The notes: generated by a model not told the origin, from the letters alone. A stretch of DNA of 64,000 bases from CBDCXF01 sp965223755 (GCA_965223755.1 CBDCXF010000001.1:62001-126000); one strand, 5' to 3'; counted from the stretch's first letter, positions 37,846-48,668 are shown. Numbers and translations: made by a program.

Positions 37846-40263
37846 ATGAAGAAACTGCACTGGGCTCCATGGCTTGTCGTCGGCGTGCTGGGCGTCGTCG
37901 CTTTGTTGGCGTTGTATCCGCGGCTTTTTCCGCTGGCGCCGCAAGAATGGACGATCTCGCGCTCCGACGCGCAGGAGCTGGCGATGGAGTACTTCTATCG
38001 CCTTGGGGAGCCGGTGGAAGATCCGTACTACGTGACCACTTTGGGCGGATCGACATCGCTTGAGTGGTATGCGATCAATTCCGCCACCCACGAGCAACTT
38101 CGGGAATGGCGTACCAGCCGCCCGGCGCAGTCGATTCTGAGTTGGGACGTCTACGTCTATCCGCCGGACTCTCAGCCGCGTGAATGGACCTACCACGCAG
38201 AGATCGGGCTCGACGGGCGCGTGATCGAGCTCGAGCATCAACTCGACGAGGACTTTGATGCCGACTCCCTGCCGGAAATCGACTTGGCGACCGCGCGAAC
38301 TCTTGCCGATGAGTTCTTGCAGCGTCAGCAGTTCGACTTGAGCACCTTCGGCGAGCCCATCGAGCGTTTGCAGACGGTGGACGACCGATTGGAGCGGAGG
38401 CTGCGCTACCCGTCGTTGGAATCGCTCACCGGCGGAGACGCCCCGTTCGGTGTCGAAGTGAGCCTTGCCGGAGATCAAGTTCTGGGCGTCGGTCGCTGGT
38501 TCGACAATCCTCTTGAGGACGATTTTGCCGCCAAGGTTCAGCCGGTCGGTTTTCTCGGTCAAGCTAAATTCTTGTTTACGATTCTGTCCCTGGTGCTGGT
38601 CGCGCCGTTGTTCGTGCGCCGTTACCACCATGGCGAAATCGGCGTCGGTCGCGGGTTGCGCATCATGGCCATCCTCGGCGTGATGCTCACGATCCTGGCA
38701 GTCATGAGTTCGCGCGGAAACGCCGAGGGCAGTAGCTTTGGCATCTTCACCCGCGAACAAACCTCGTGGCTCTTTCTCTTCCAGTTCCTATTCCTTTTCT
38801 ACCTCCCGATGGCCCTCTCTGGGTTTTTGAGCTGGGGTGTGGGGGAGTCGATCTGCCGCGAGCGATGGGGGCACAAGCTGGCCGCCTTCGATTCCGCGCT
38901 CAAGGGTTGGTGGGCCAACCGCACCGTCGCAACCTCAGCGTTTCGGGGCACCATGGCCGGACTCGGTTTGGTGGGGGTCACGCTTCTCGGCCACCTCGCC
39001 GTTCAACCGATGGGCGGGCAGTCCTTGTTCAATCAGCAGATCGGGCCATTTTACGAGAGCACCATGATGCCCGGGCTCGCGCTTGTGTTACTGATCGTGG
39101 CCTTCTCAATCCAGCTTGAGCTCTACGGACGGCTGCTGGCGGTGCCGTTGCTGCGTCGGCCACTGGGGAAGGTCCTGGGAGCGATCGTCGCGGCCCTCTT
39201 TGCCAGTGTCTTCTTCTTCGCCAGCACCGTTGGCGTCGTTCCTCTAGCGCCTTCATTGGCGGTGTCATTTGTGCTGCAGCTTCTTCTGGTCGGTTTGTTC
39301 CTGCGTTTCGACCTTCTGACTACGCTGTTGGCTTCGTCGGTGGGTGGCATCGTGATGACCGCATACCCGTGGCTCACCGCCCAAGACAACTGGGTACAGA
39401 TGCAGGGTGCCCTTCCGATCCTGCTCGCATTTCTGCCGATGCTAGTGACCGCTCGCTTCCTCAACAGCGACCGCGTTTTCGACTATCGCTGGGATGACAT
39501 TCCGCCGCACGTGCGCCGCATCGCCGACCGCGAGCGGCAGCGCGTCGAGCTGGAAACCGCGCGCAACATTCAGGCCTCGATTCTGCCCGAGTTGCCTCCG
39601 CGCCTGAATGGCGTCGATCTCGCCAACGCCTACATCCCAGCGACCGAAGTCGGGGGGGATTTCTACGATGTCCTCGCCCTGGACGACGGGCGGGTCGCTC
39701 TTGCCGTCGGCGACGTCGCTGGGCACGGAGTGTCGTCGGGCCTGGTGATGTCGATGGCCAAATCCGCCCTCGCCGTGCAAACCACCTTCGACCCGCAAGT
39801 TCAGTCCGTCTTTGGCACGCTCAATCGCATGGTCTATCAGAGCGCCCGCAAACGCATGTTGACCACCCTCGTCTATGCGGTTTTGGACCCCAAGACCGGC
39901 AACACCGAGTACGCCTCGGCCGGGCACTTGTTTCCCTACCGCATCACCCGCGACGGAGAAGTCCACGCGCTCGAGTCGGTCGCCTATCCATTGGGCGTGC
40001 GCGACGCCATCGATGTCACCGTGCGCTCCGAACGCCTCGACCCCGGCGACATCCTCTTTCTCTACAGCGACGGAGTGGTCGAGGCCAGAGCCGAAGACAG
40101 CGACGAAATGTTCGGCTTCGAGCGCCTTCAGGAGAGTTTGAAGCGGCACGCCGATCGCGGAGTGAGCGGACTCAAAGACGGCGTCCTTGCCGACCTCGAC
40201 GAATTCACCCGGCGCAGCAGTCAAGAAGACGACGTCACCATTTTAGTAGCGAAGGTGGCTTAG
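37846..40263 (+). CDS. Membrane-bound SpoIIE/RsbU-type PP2C phosphatase
   Basis: This 805-aa protein has an N-terminal helix (about residues 7-27), an extracytoplasmic segment of roughly 200 residues, and a polytopic block of about eight helices (240-540). A cytoplasmic SpoIIE phosphatase domain follows (about 565-805). Metal-binding PP2C motifs are VGGDFYDVLALDDGR, VGDVAGHGVSSGLVMSMAKSAL, SAGHLFPY and FLYSDGVVEARAED. Such enzymes dephosphorylate anti-sigma-factor antagonists in partner-switching stress pathways. No anti-sigma or antagonist gene is adjacent. ATG 37846 follows GGAGGA closely. The N-terminal part could sense an envelope signal, but no known sensor domain is recognised. Confidence 0.85.
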   Translation: MKKLHWAPWLVVGVLGVVALLALYPRLFPLAPQEWTISRSDAQELAMEYFYRLGEPVEDPYYVTTLGGSTSLEWYAINSATHEQLREWRTSRPAQSILSWDVYVYPPDSQPREWTYHAEIGLDGRVIELEHQLDEDFDADSLPEIDLATARTLADEFLQRQQFDLSTFGEPIERLQTVDDRLERRLRYPSLESLTGGDAPFGVEVSLAGDQVLGVGRWFDNPLEDDFAAKVQPVGFLGQAKFLFTILSLVLVAPLFVRRYHHGEIGVGRGLRIMAILGVMLTILAVMSSRGNAEGSSFGIFTREQTSWLFLFQFLFLFYLPMALSGFLSWGVGESICRERWGHKLAAFDSALKGWWANRTVATSAFRGTMAGLGLVGVTLLGHLAVQPMGGQSLFNQQIGPFYESTMMPGLALVLLIVAFSIQLELYGRLLAVPLLRRPLGKVLGAIVAALFASVFFFASTVGVVPLAPSLAVSFVLQLLLVGLFLRFDLLTTLLASSVGGIVMTAYPWLTAQDNWVQMQGALPILLAFLPMLVTARFLNSDRVFDYRWDDIPPHVRRIADRERQRVELETARNIQASILPELPPRLNGVDLANAYIPATEVGGDFYDVLALDDGRVALAVGDVAGHGVSSGLVMSMAKSALAVQTTFDPQVQSVFGTLNRMVYQSARKRMLTTLVYAVLDPKTGNTEYASAGHLFPYRITRDGEVHALESVAYPLGVRDAIDVTVRSERLDPGDILFLYSDGVVEARAEDSDEMFGFERLQESLKRHADRGVSGLKDGVLADLDEFTRRSSQEDDVTILVAKVA

Positions 40264-40543
40264 CCCCCGCCCGGCCAGCCAGTGACTGGTGACGAGTGAC
40301 TAGTGTTAAGTGGGGGTGAGTAGCGACGGGTAGGGGAGGGGCTTGACCCCTCCCGGGAGCCGCAAGGAGCTCCCCTCGGGCCTCGTCACTTGTCACCCAT
40401 CACTCGTCACTTTCTTCTTCCTCCCTCCTCCGCCACTTGATAAGGTCATGGGGCCGGAAGCAGCCATGCTCGCAAGCTTCCGGCGTTCCATATCAGCAGC
40501 CCGATTGGACTCGGGGCCAGCAATTCAAGTCCGGGAGTAGAAG
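40264..40543. repeat. SpoIIE-sucC spacer: inverted heptad arrays around a GTAGGGG hairpin
   Basis: GTGAC-type heptads at 40281-40304 (AGTGACTGGTGACGAGTGAC) are mirrored by their complement at 40382-40410 (GTCACTTGTCACCCATCACT). Between them lies GTAGGGGAGGGGCTTGACCC with the pairing CCTCCCGGG, from about 40330. The whole could fold into one long hairpin. A separate stem-loop follows at 40438-40495. Confidence 0.7.
40438..40495 (+). other. Stem-loop upstream of sucC
   Basis: GCCGGAAGC (40453-40461) and GCTTCCGGC (40476-40484) are perfect complements around a 14-base loop. An outer TGATA (40438-40442) and TATCA (40491-40495) can extend the stem across an internal loop. The sequence contains GGTCA and GGAAGCAGCC, which recall the SRP RNA core. 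However, the GGAA loop lacks its flanking pairs, so an SRP RNA is not claimed. It could be a leader structure of sucC, which starts 49 bases later. Confidence 0.4.
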
Positions 40544-41740
40544 TTGAAGATTCATGAGTATCAGGCCAAGTCGATCTTGCGGCGATTTGGCGTCGCGACG
40601 CCGCAGGGCGAAGTAGCGGAAAGCGCTGCCGAGGCTGCAGCGATTTGCGAAAAATTCGGCGGGCGCTGCGTTGTCAAGGCGCAGATCCACGCCGGCGGTC
40701 GCGGCAAGGGCGGCGGAGTGAAGCTCGCCGGTTCACCGCAAGAAGCCGAGGACATCGCCAGCGAGATCCTCGGCATGCAGTTGGTCACCCACCAGACCGG
40801 CCCTCAAGGACAGTTGGTGCGCTCGGTCTTGGTCGAAGAAGCGCTGGAGATCGCGCGAGAACTCTACGTCGCGGTCACCCTCGACCGCGCGGCTGGTAAG
40901 CCGGTGGTGATGGCTTCCGCGGCCGGCGGCATGGACATCGAAGAGGTTGCCGCCGAGACCCCCGAAAAGATCACCCGTGTGCTCTTCGATCCACAGCTCG
41001 GACTGCAGCCTTTCCAGGCACGAGGCATTGCGGATTTTCTCGGACTTAAGGGCGTCACGGCCCGCAAGGCGGCCCGGCTGATCGGCTCGCTGGTCCAGGC
41101 CTACCTCGACACCGATGCGTCGCTGGCGGAGATCAACCCACTGTTGATTACCGGCGACGGCGACGTCATGGCCCTCGATGCCAAGATCAACTTTGACGAT
41201 AACGCCCTTTTCCGCCACCCCGACATCAAAGAGATGCGCGACCTGCACGAGGAAGACCCCCTCGAGGTCGAAGCCTCCAAGTTTGGGCTTAACTACATCA
41301 AGTTGGATGGCGAAATTGGTTGCATGGTCAACGGCGCCGGCTTGGCGATGGCGACCATGGACATCATCAAACTCTACGGATCGGAACCGGCCAATTTTCT
41401 CGATGTCGGCGGTTCGGCCAGTCAGGAAGCGGTCGAGAACGCGTTCCGCATTCTCATCTCCGATCAATCTGTCAAAGCGGTGCTTATCAACATCTTCGGT
41501 GGAATCGCCCGTACCGACCGCATCGCCTCGGGCGTGGTCGCGGCGATCGAAAGCCTCGGCGAGATCAACGTTCCGGTCGTCGTCCGCCTCGAAGGGACCA
41601 ACGTCGAAAAGGGTCGCGAAATCCTTTATTCGGCCGATTTCGACTTCATTGTTGCCGAACACATGGCCGATGCCGCTGAGAAGGTGGTTGCCGCCGCCAA
41701 CGCGGCCGAGGGGCCCAATACGACGGAGAGGGGGGCATAG
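40544..41740 (+). CDS. sucC: Succinyl-CoA synthetase beta subunit
   Basis: SucC forms the ADP- or GDP-forming succinyl-CoA ligase with SucD. The 398-aa protein begins with the family MKIHEYQAKSILRRFGV and has an ATP-grasp domain (VVKAQIHAGGRGKGGGVKLA). The C-terminal ligase domain has NFLDVGGSASQEAVENAFRI and INIFGGIARTDRIASGV. The start is TTG 40544 with GGGAG upstream. SucD begins two bases after its stop. Confidence 0.96.
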   Translation: MKIHEYQAKSILRRFGVATPQGEVAESAAEAAAICEKFGGRCVVKAQIHAGGRGKGGGVKLAGSPQEAEDIASEILGMQLVTHQTGPQGQLVRSVLVEEALEIARELYVAVTLDRAAGKPVVMASAAGGMDIEEVAAETPEKITRVLFDPQLGLQPFQARGIADFLGLKGVTARKAARLIGSLVQAYLDTDASLAEINPLLITGDGDVMALDAKINFDDNALFRHPDIKEMRDLHEEDPLEVEASKFGLNYIKLDGEIGCMVNGAGLAMATMDIIKLYGSEPANFLDVGGSASQEAVENAFRILISDQSVKAVLINIFGGIARTDRIASGVVAAIESLGEINVPVVVRLEGTNVEKGREILYSADFDFIVAEHMADAAEKVVAAANAAEGPNTTERGA

Positions 41741-41741
41741 C

Positions 41742-42614
41742 ATGGCTATCTGGTTGGACAGCAACACCCGCCTCCTGGTGCAGGGCATTACCGGCAAAGA
41801 AGGTGAGTTTCACGCCCTCGGATGCCGTGACTACGGCACTCAGGTCGTGGCCGGAGTGACTCCGGGCAAGGGCGGCCAGAACGTTGACGGTATCCCCGTC
41901 TACGACACCGTTGTCGAGGCGCGCAGCGAGAGCGGCTGCAACGCCACCATGATCTTCGTGCCGCCTCCGTTCGCCGCCGATGCGGTGATGGAGGCCGCCT
42001 CCGCCGGTATCGAGCTGGTGGTGTGCATCACCGAAGGGATTCCGGTCGCCGACATGCTCAAGGTGAAAGCGTTCCTGCGCGACTATCCGACGCGCCTCAT
42101 CGGCCCCAACTGCCCGGGCATCATCACTCCCGGACAAGCCAAGATCGGCATCATGCCGGGGCACATCCACCAAGCAGGCCGTGTCGGCATCGTCAGTCGC
42201 TCCGGAACCCTGACCTATGAGGCGGTTTGGCAGATCACTAATGAAGGTCTCGGCCAGTCGACTTGCGTCGGCATCGGAGGCGATCCGATCCAGGGCACCA
42301 ACTTCATCGATGTCCTTTCGGCTTTCAGTGACGACCCGGCGACCGAGGGCATCGTCATGATCGGCGAAATCGGCGGCAGCGCCGAAGAGGACGCCGCGGC
42401 CTGGGTCGAAGCCAACTGCGACAAGCCGGTGGTCGGCTTCATTGCTGGGCAGACCGCGCCCCCGGGACGCCGCATGGGCCACGCCGGGGCGATCGTCTCA
42501 GGTGGTTCCGGCACCGCAGCGGCCAAGATGGAGGCATTGCGGGAAGCGGGCATCCACGTCGCTGAGTCGCCTGCGGATCTTGGCTCGATGATGGCGGGGG
42601 CGCTAAGGAACTGA
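41742..42614 (+). CDS. sucD: Succinyl-CoA synthetase alpha subunit
   Basis: SucD carries the phosphohistidine and the CoA-binding site. The 290-aa protein starts MAIWLDSNTRLLVQGITGKEG, with a CoA-binding Rossmann domain. IGPNCPGIITPGQAKIGIMPG follows, and the active-site His is in GRRMGHAGAIVSGGSGTA. Length is normal. The frame is open far upstream inside sucC, but ATG 41742, with GGAGAGGGGGGC before it, gives the exact family N-terminus. It pairs with sucC. Confidence 0.96.
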   Translation: MAIWLDSNTRLLVQGITGKEGEFHALGCRDYGTQVVAGVTPGKGGQNVDGIPVYDTVVEARSESGCNATMIFVPPPFAADAVMEAASAGIELVVCITEGIPVADMLKVKAFLRDYPTRLIGPNCPGIITPGQAKIGIMPGHIHQAGRVGIVSRSGTLTYEAVWQITNEGLGQSTCVGIGGDPIQGTNFIDVLSAFSDDPATEGIVMIGEIGGSAEEDAAAWVEANCDKPVVGFIAGQTAPPGRRMGHAGAIVSGGSGTAAAKMEALREAGIHVAESPADLGSMMAGALRN

Positions 42615-42717
42615 TCAACGAGACGCAGGGGAGGGGCTTGCTCCTCCCCGCGACGGGCGGACCAAGGCCTGCCCCTACCAACTAACACTAGCCACTAACC
42701 ACTAGTCACTAACCACT
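42615..42717. repeat. sucD-ndk spacer filled with a GGGGAGGGG palindrome and CACTAAC heptads
   Basis: From 42628 a palindrome AGGGGAGGGGCTTGCTCCTC runs into a GGGCGGACC...GGCCTGCCCCTACC arm. From 42679 to 42717 heptads of the type CACTAACCACTAGTCACTAA continue right up to the ndk ATG, leaving no visible Shine-Dalgarno. Confidence 0.75.
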
Positions 42718-43143
42718 ATGAACACAACACTCACCATCATCAAACCCGACGCCGTTGCCGCTGGCAATGCCGGCAACATCCTCTCCCATCTCGAACGCGA
42801 AGGCTTCGAGATCCTCGCGCTCAAGCGCATGATGCTGACCAAGGAGCAGGCTCAAGGCTTCTACGCCGTACACCGCGAGCGGCCCTTCTACGACAGCTTG
42901 GTCGAGTTCATGACCAGCGGGCCGGTGATTCCGGCAGTGCTGCGCGGCCAAGACGCGGTGCCGGCCTTGCGCAAAGTCATGGGCGCCACCAATCCAGAGG
43001 ATGCCGACGACGGCACCATCCGTAAGCTCTACGCCAGCTCGATTGAGAAGAACGCCATCCACGGTAGCGATTCGGCTGAAAACGCCGAGATCGAGAAGCA
43101 GTTCTTCTTCTCACGTGCCGAGTTGATCGCTGCCGGCGCCTAG
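42718..43143 (+). CDS. ndk: Nucleoside diphosphate kinase
   Basis: Ndk balances NTP pools through a phosphohistidine. The 141-aa protein shows NTTLTIIKPDAVAAGNAGNI and the active-site His in the last conserved block (NAIHGSDSAENAEIEKQFFF). FMTSGPVIPAVLRGQDAVPAL lies between. Length is standard. The ATG directly abuts a heptad repeat and has no Shine-Dalgarno. Its place after sucCD fits a role in using the nucleoside triphosphate made by succinyl-CoA synthetase. Confidence 0.96.
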   Translation: MNTTLTIIKPDAVAAGNAGNILSHLEREGFEILALKRMMLTKEQAQGFYAVHRERPFYDSLVEFMTSGPVIPAVLRGQDAVPALRKVMGATNPEDADDGTIRKLYASSIEKNAIHGSDSAENAEIEKQFFFSRAELIAAGA

Positions 43144-43380
43144 GCTTGTCATCCCGGCGCGGTGCGGGAGGGGGGCCGGGACCCTGACAGTGTGTGGCAG
43201 ATTCCCGCCCCGCAGCACTCCCACGCGCGGGGATGACGAACGGCGTCGCGATGAGCACTTCCCCAGGATGACGAACAGTACTGTAGGGGAGGGGTTTATC
43301 CCCTCCCGGGCGGGCGTAAAGCCCGCCCCTACGAAGCCCGGATGTCGGTCCAAGGAACGAGAGGGAGCTAGAGTAGAGCG
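43144..43380. repeat. ndk-pcnB spacer with two palindromic repeat families
   Basis: A TCATCCCGGCGCGGTGCGGG-type element occupies 43147-43185. A near-perfect double hairpin at 43291-43342 starts GTAGGGGAGGGGTTTATCCC and ends GGGCGTAAAGCCCGCCCCTA. AGGGAG about 15 bases before the pcnB GTG is its likely ribosome site. Confidence 0.75.
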
Positions 43381-44679
43381 GTGACTGCGCCTCGCCCATC
43401 CCGAGCCATCGACGGTGATGAGCAGATCGTCCTGAGGCGAGGCGAGCATTCCATCCGCCATCGCTACCTGGGCACCAACGCGGTCAAGATCCTCCATCGG
43501 CTGAAAAACCAGGGTTACGAAGCCTACGTCGTCGGCGGGGGAGTACGCGATCTGCTTCTGCGTCGCAAGCCCAAGGACATCGATATCGGCACCGACGCGA
43601 CACCGGGAGTGATTCGCCGCCTGTTTCGCAACTCGCGCATCATCGGGCGCCGCTTCAAGATTGCCCACGTCTATTTCCGTGGCGGCATCATCGAGGTTTC
43701 GACCTTCCGCTCTGCCCCCCATCCCGGACGCCAAGACGACCAATTCGGGCCGATCACCAACGACAATCGCTACGGATCTCCGGCTGAAGATGCTTCGCGC
43801 CGCGACTTCACCGTCAACGCCCTTTTCTACGATTTCGCCCGCGATGAAGTCATCGATCACGTTGGCGGGCTCAAAGACATGGAGCGTCAGATCATCCGCT
43901 CCATTGGACCTCCGGTCGAACGCATTCGTGAAGATCCCGTGCGCATGCTGCGCGCTTGCGAGTTCGCCGCACGCCTCGGCTTTGGCATCGAGGAAGAACT
44001 GCAGGATGCGATCCGGTCAGAGCGGCACTGGATCGAACAAGCGGCTCCGGCACGGCTCACCGAAGAACTCATCCAGTTGCTGGGCTGCGGCGCCTTTGGC
44101 CGCGCTTTGCAGTGGATGGTGGAGCTAGACCTCGCGGATATCTACTTACCCGGGCTGAATCTGGGCGGCGTGAGTGAAGAAGGGCGCTTCGCCGGACTCT
44201 ATTACACTGAGCTCGATCGCCGCGTGGCTGAGAAAGACGGCCCATCGGACGCCGCCATGCTCGGCTCACTGCTTCTCCCGGTGGTGGAGTACGACCTGCG
44301 GAAATGGGAGCAGGCACATGGCAAGCCCGCGACTGCCGCTGCGGTTCGCGAAGCGGCCTTCCACCGCATCGACCTGCTTTCGCAGCGTTTCGCCCTCTCC
44401 AACGCGCGCACCCACGACACCGTTGCCGCACTCGGAGGCTTCGGGCGCATGCGCAAGCTCGACTGGAAGCCGCACCAGCGGGTGCAACTCGCCCGCAAGC
44501 CGTATTTCGCTGACGCCCTGCAAATTTGGGAAACCTACGCCCAGGTCGAGGGCTTACCGCGCGACGAATTCGACCATTGGCACGAGGCGTCTACCCAAGC
44601 GCGCGCTAGCCATCCTCCCAAGCGCCCCCGGCACCACCGCAAGCCACGGCGGCGTAGGCGACGGCGACCTCGTCGATAA
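43381..44679 (+). CDS. pcnB: Poly(A) polymerase-type nucleotidyltransferase PcnB
   Basis: PcnB adds A tails to RNA 3' ends and so marks them for decay. The head domain has YVVGGGVRDLLLRRKPKDIDI with the catalytic aspartates. RRFKIAHVYF follows, a segment that favours poly(A) polymerase over CCA-adding enzyme. RDFTVNALFYDF and the RNA-binding EDPVRMLRACEFAARLGF are also present. Length is 432 aa from GTG 43381. The C-terminus is an extremely basic tail (KRPRHHRKPRRRRRRRPRR), probably for RNA or protein contact. A CCA-adding role cannot be excluded by sequence alone. Confidence 0.85.
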   Translation: MTAPRPSRAIDGDEQIVLRRGEHSIRHRYLGTNAVKILHRLKNQGYEAYVVGGGVRDLLLRRKPKDIDIGTDATPGVIRRLFRNSRIIGRRFKIAHVYFRGGIIEVSTFRSAPHPGRQDDQFGPITNDNRYGSPAEDASRRDFTVNALFYDFARDEVIDHVGGLKDMERQIIRSIGPPVERIREDPVRMLRACEFAARLGFGIEEELQDAIRSERHWIEQAAPARLTEELIQLLGCGAFGRALQWMVELDLADIYLPGLNLGGVSEEGRFAGLYYTELDRRVAEKDGPSDAAMLGSLLLPVVEYDLRKWEQAHGKPATAAAVREAAFHRIDLLSQRFALSNARTHDTVAALGGFGRMRKLDWKPHQRVQLARKPYFADALQIWETYAQVEGLPRDEFDHWHEASTQARASHPPKRPRHHRKPRRRRRRRPRR

Positions 44680-45053
44680 TCGGGGAGGGGCTTGTTCTTC
44701 CCCTCCAAACCACCAGTGACGTGTGACGTGTGACGAGTGACCTCCGTCATCCCCGCGGGGGTTGGTTGGGGGGCGGGGACCTTAGGACTAGGATGCCAGT
44801 GACAAGTGACGTGTGAAGAGTGACGGGCGGATCCCGTCATCCCGAGCGAAGTCGAGGGATCTGGGTGGGAGGCCATCGTCGCCCGTGGGAACGACCACTA
44901 AAACTCCTATCTGTAGGGCCGACTACGGCCCGTCCCGGCCAATATGCGATGCAGTAAGTGCACATTGTGGAGGTGTCGCTTCCGCCCTGAATCGCACTTC
45001 TTTCTGCGATAAGCTGACCTGGCCCTCGGGCACCCCGAAAGGGGCTGAAATTT
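44680..45053. repeat. pcnB-sdhC spacer (374 bp) rich in three repeat families
   Basis: In order: GGGGAGGGGCTTGTTCTTCC at 44685-44706; GTGAC heptads at 44714-44740; a TCATCCCCGCGGGGGTTGG element at 44747-44790; heptads at 44797-44824; TCATCCCGAGCGAAGTCGAG with GGGATCTGG at 44838-44868; and a GTAGGGCCGACTACGGCCCG hairpin at 44912. The last about 90 bases look like the real sdh leader, ending in a CCCC-GAAA-GGGG hairpin at 45033-45044. No gene is recognised. Confidence 0.75.
45033..45044 (+). promoter_or_regulatory. GAAA-tetraloop hairpin containing the sdhC ribosome site
   Basis: CCCC-GAAA-GGGG forms a short stable hairpin. The 3' arm (AGGGG, 45040-45044) is the only Shine-Dalgarno-like sequence, nine bases before the sdhC ATG. 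It may lower or regulate translation, but the stem has only four base pairs. Confidence 0.4.
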
Positions 45054-45731
45054 ATGCAGTCACCCATAAAATTTTTCCAATCCGCCATCGGCAAAAAGAC
45101 CATCATGGCGGTCAGCGGGCTTCTACTCTTTGGGTTCGTGCTCGGCCACATGATCGGCAACTTGAAGCTCTATTTGGGAGCCGAAAGCATCAACCACTAC
45201 GGTGAATTCCTGCGGGAATTCGGCTATCCCTTGCTACCCCACGAGGGGTTTCTTTGGGGCGCCCGCATCGGGCTGTTGACGCTCGTCGTCCTGCACATCT
45301 GGTCGGCGTGGGCGGTGACTCGAATGAGCCGCGCGGCGCGTCCGACCAAGTACAAACAGAGAGGGAATGTGGCGGCGACCTACGCCTCACGCACCATGCG
45401 TTGGGGTGGGGTGATCTTGCTCTTATTCATCGTCTACCACCTGCTCCATCTCACCGTCGGCAATGTACATCCGGATTTCGTTCACGGGGACATCTACCAC
45501 AACATGATCGCCGGCCTGAGCGTGCCTTGGGTGGCGGCGTTCTACATCGTCGCCAACATCTTCTTGGGGATGCACCTCTTCCACGGCCTGTGGAGCATGT
45601 TTCAGACCCTCGGTTGGGCCGCTCCCACGGCCAACGACTGGCGGCGCAAGTTCGCCGCCGCATTTGCCGCCGTCATCACCCTCGGCAACCTCTCTTTTCC
45701 GATCACCATCCTGACCGGACTCATCCAATAA
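45054..45731 (+). CDS. sdhC: Succinate dehydrogenase cytochrome b subunit
   Basis: This is the membrane anchor of complex II. The 225-aa protein has five predicted helices and the histidines expected for di-heme b558-type anchors: FGFVLGHMIGNLKLYLG, LVVLHIWSAWAV, FIVYHLLHLTVGNVHPDF and GMHLFHGLWSMFQTLGW. No separate SdhD follows, which matches the single-anchor type of Bacillus and epsilon/deltaproteobacteria, usually linked to menaquinone. sdhA starts nine bases after the stop. Confidence 0.94.
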   Translation: MQSPIKFFQSAIGKKTIMAVSGLLLFGFVLGHMIGNLKLYLGAESINHYGEFLREFGYPLLPHEGFLWGARIGLLTLVVLHIWSAWAVTRMSRAARPTKYKQRGNVAATYASRTMRWGGVILLLFIVYHLLHLTVGNVHPDFVHGDIYHNMIAGLSVPWVAAFYIVANIFLGMHLFHGLWSMFQTLGWAAPTANDWRRKFAAAFAAVITLGNLSFPITILTGLIQ

Positions 45732-45740
45732 AGCATCACC

Positions 45741-47729
<1,989 letters not shown>

Positions 47730-47939
47730 CATCGCGTACGCGCAGCGGACGGAATGTCATCCCGAGCGAGCGCAGCGAGCCGAGGGATCTGGGCGGGGGC
47801 CATTGTCATCCCCGTGGGTGGGTGTGTTGGGGGGCGGAGATCCTTCCAGAATCCGGGCGGACCAAGCTTGCCCTGAGCGGAGCCGAAGGGGGCCCGCCCC
47901 TACGAGCTGACAACTGACAACTGACAACTGACCACTAAC
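47730..47939. repeat. sdhA-sdhB spacer (210 bp) occupied by repeat elements
   Basis: TCATCCCGAGCGAGCGCAGC with GAGGGATCTGGGC lies at 47759-47796. A TCATCCCCGTGGGTGGG element is at about 47807-47850. A GGGCGGACCAAGC...GGGCCCGCCCCTACG palindrome follows at about 47859-47904. GACAACT heptads (TGACAACTGACAACTGACAA) at 47908-47937 end directly at the sdhB ATG. Repeat insertion seems to have separated sdhB from sdhA and left no visible ribosome site. Confidence 0.78.
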
Positions 47940-48668
47940 ATGCGCTTAACCCTCGAAATCTGGAGACAAGAAAACGCCGACGTCCAAGGTGGCATGGTCG
48001 CCTACCAGCTCGACGAGGTCTCCCCCGACATGTCGTTCCTCGAGATGCTCGACGTCTTGAACGAACAGCTCACCGAAGGTGGAGAAGATCCGGTCGCCTT
48101 CGACCATGATTGCCGCGAAGGCATCTGCGGCATGTGCGGCGTCATGATCAACGGCCAGGCCCACGGCCCGCTGCCCGAGATGACCACTTGCCAACTGCAC
48201 ATGCGCCACTTCTCCGACGGTGACACCATCCGCATCGAGCCCTGGCGCTCCGGTGCCTTTCCGGTGGTGCGGGATCTGGTTGTCGACCGCGGCCCCTTCG
48301 ACCGCATCATCGAATCCGGCGGCTATATCTCCATCGGCACCGGCGCCGCCCCCGACGCCAACCTCATTCCGGTTCCCAAAGACATCGCCGACAAGGCCAT
48401 GGACGCTGCCGAATGCATCGGCTGCGGCGCCTGCGTCGCCCAATGCCCCAACGGCGCCGCCCAACTCTTCACTGCCGCCAAAATCTCTCACCTCGGCCTC
48501 CTACCCCAAGGCCAACCCGAACGCTCCCGCCGGGTGCAGAACATGGTCGAGACCATGGAGGAGTACTTCGGTTCATGCTCGAACTATGGGGAGTGTGAGG
48601 CGGTGTGTCCGAAGGGGATCTCGCTGGAGTTTATTGCCAGGATGAATCGGGATTGGGTGAGAGGGTAG
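47940..48668 (+). CDS. sdhB: Succinate dehydrogenase iron-sulfur subunit
   Basis: SdhB passes electrons from FAD to the membrane subunit. The 2Fe-2S domain has DHDCREGICGMCGVMINGQA. The 4Fe-4S and 3Fe-4S ligands lie in AAECIGCGACVAQCPNG and NYGECEAVCPKGISLEF. Length is 242 aa. The gene is separated from sdhA by 210 bases of repeats, and a CTAAC heptad abuts the ATG. It completes sdhCAB. Confidence 0.96.
   Translation: MRLTLEIWRQENADVQGGMVAYQLDEVSPDMSFLEMLDVLNEQLTEGGEDPVAFDHDCREGICGMCGVMINGQAHGPLPEMTTCQLHMRHFSDGDTIRIEPWRSGAFPVVRDLVVDRGPFDRIIESGGYISIGTGAAPDANLIPVPKDIADKAMDAAECIGCGACVAQCPNGAAQLFTAAKISHLGLLPQGQPERSRRVQNMVETMEEYFGSCSNYGECEAVCPKGISLEFIARMNRDWVRG

Noticed and set aside
40438..40500. 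SRP (4.5S) RNA gene
   Set aside because: GGTCA and GGAAGCAGCC are present, but the stem flanking the GGAA loop and the symmetrical internal loop are not; kept only as a stem-loop.
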